7,210 nt of DNA from a bacterium (GTDB lineage: Bacteria; Patescibacteria; Paceibacteria; UBA9973; SBAW01). Shown here in pieces: positions 6,809-7,210 of the stretch (within the stretch, counting starts at the first letter, position 1; every line of letters begins with the position of its first letter). The notes beneath the pieces are model-generated. The model saw nothing but the letters and a program-made list of their open reading frames with translations. It was not told where the DNA came from and did not search any database. The position numbers were made by a program, and so were the translations under genes. Location of the stretch: the NCBI GenBank assembly GCA_021825025.1, contig JAKAIP010000029.1:1-7210 (forward strand), read 5' to 3'.

Positions 6809-7210
6809 CTGTGCGGTTTCAAGAGCAATAGTGCGGCGCACGTGCCATTCTTGAGCGGCGCCAGCGAGGTTCGTTGCAATAAAATAGAGTGCCACCGCAC
6901 CCGACGTTGAGTAGGAAATAGCTCCGATAAGGAACGGGAAGACGTACTTCAACTGCATACCGATTATCTTCTGGAAATCGCCCTGTTTCCCGCCTTCTGC
7001 AGGTTTCATTGTCCCTTGGAGGGCCATATGTGCCTGGAGAAGCTGTGTAAGCCCCGCGAGTACCGCTAAGAAGAGACTTTTCCCCGCAACTGATATAAGT
7101 CCAAGAAACTCGAGTGACGCGGTGTGGGGGACCGGTGTGAGAGTATACAGCCGAGCAAGATTAATAGCTGGAAACGGCTCATAGGTAAATACCCAATAGA
7201 GAGCGAGGAG
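6800..7210 (-). CDS. yidC: YidC/Oxa1 membrane protein insertase, N-terminal part missing
   Basis: On the reverse strand the frame is open from the right window edge to a TGA at 6802-6800, giving 136 C-terminal residues; the true start is outside, and the ATG at 7027 is internal. The visible part fits the YidC/Oxa1/Alb3 domain: YEPFPAINLARLYTL, a membrane helix (about visible residues 33-57, FLGLISVAGKSLFLAVLAGL) followed by TQLLQAHMALQG, then the polar loop, and MQLKYVFPFLIGAISYSTSG with VALYFIATNLAGAAQEWHVRR, the last two helices with the family's P...G...S...ALY...N...Q pattern. YidC inserts membrane proteins from the Sec channel or ribosome. The C-terminal tail after the last helix is short (about 15 residues) and not strongly basic. 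No jag/khpB gene follows, unlike the common order. The gene converges on and overlaps the propeller gene. Confidence 0.9.
   Translation of the reverse strand, partial: LLALYWVFTYEPFPAINLARLYTLTPVPHTASLEFLGLISVAGKSLFLAVLAGLTQLLQAHMALQGTMKPAEGGKQGDFQKIIGMQLKYVFPFLIGAISYSTSGAVALYFIATNLAGAAQEWHVRRTIALETAQLQ

Noticed and set aside
6831..6841. GTGCGGCGCAC palindrome near the convergent gene ends as a terminator.
   Set aside because: The stem is only four base pairs, it codes for part of the yidC tail, and no T-run flanks it.
1..7210. CRISPR arrays, tRNA or rRNA genes, insertion sequences, toxin-antitoxin or other defence genes.
   Set aside because: No spaced repeats, cloverleaf, transposase or terminal inverted repeats were found; coding sequence fills nearly the whole window.

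Overview
The window looks like chromosomal DNA from a candidate-phyla-radiation bacterium, most likely a Parcubacteria-type Patescibacteria with roughly even base composition. This is inferred from the gene set: a PrgI-family protein, a VirB4 ATPase preceded by a separate TraC-like gene, a VirB2-like pilin, and exported proteins of types I associate with these genomes. It also fits the tight packing and the near absence of Shine-Dalgarno sequences. TGA is used as an ordinary stop at two gene ends, so the UGA-glycine code of Gracilibacteria/SR1 is not in play. The lineage is a judgement from the proteins; no rRNA or marker gene is present.

Layout. Six genes run left to right with almost no spacing. 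Positions 2-403 hold the 3' part of a PrgI-family membrane protein gene. Positions 409-1050 encode a TraC-like companion protein. Positions 1052-2872 encode the VirB4-type ATPase with intact Walker A and B motifs. Positions 2853-3593 encode a multi-pass membrane protein with a glutamate/glutamine-rich tail. After a 29-base gap with a possible -10 box, a second set begins: a signal-peptide protein with Ig-like strands (3623-4615), a VirB2-like pilin with a long cysteine-rich extension (4612-5607), and a membrane-anchored propeller-like protein (5609-6808). On the other strand, the C-terminal part of a YidC/Oxa1 insertase gene (6800-7210) converges on the propeller gene and overlaps it by 9 bases.

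How it may work together. The first four genes would supply an inner-membrane platform and the ATPase of a type IV secretion-like machine. The next three supply a pilin-like subunit and proteins that face outward. Nothing recognisable as a relaxase, VirD4 coupling protein, VirB8/9/10 or a large VirB6 lies in the window, so whether the machine moves DNA or protein, or serves surface contact, cannot be told from here.

The most interesting points are the pilin whose cysteine-rich C-terminal part has different codon use from its N-terminal part, the two-gene VirB4 arrangement, and the SD-less, coupled start sites. No gene-free stretch exceeds 30 bases.
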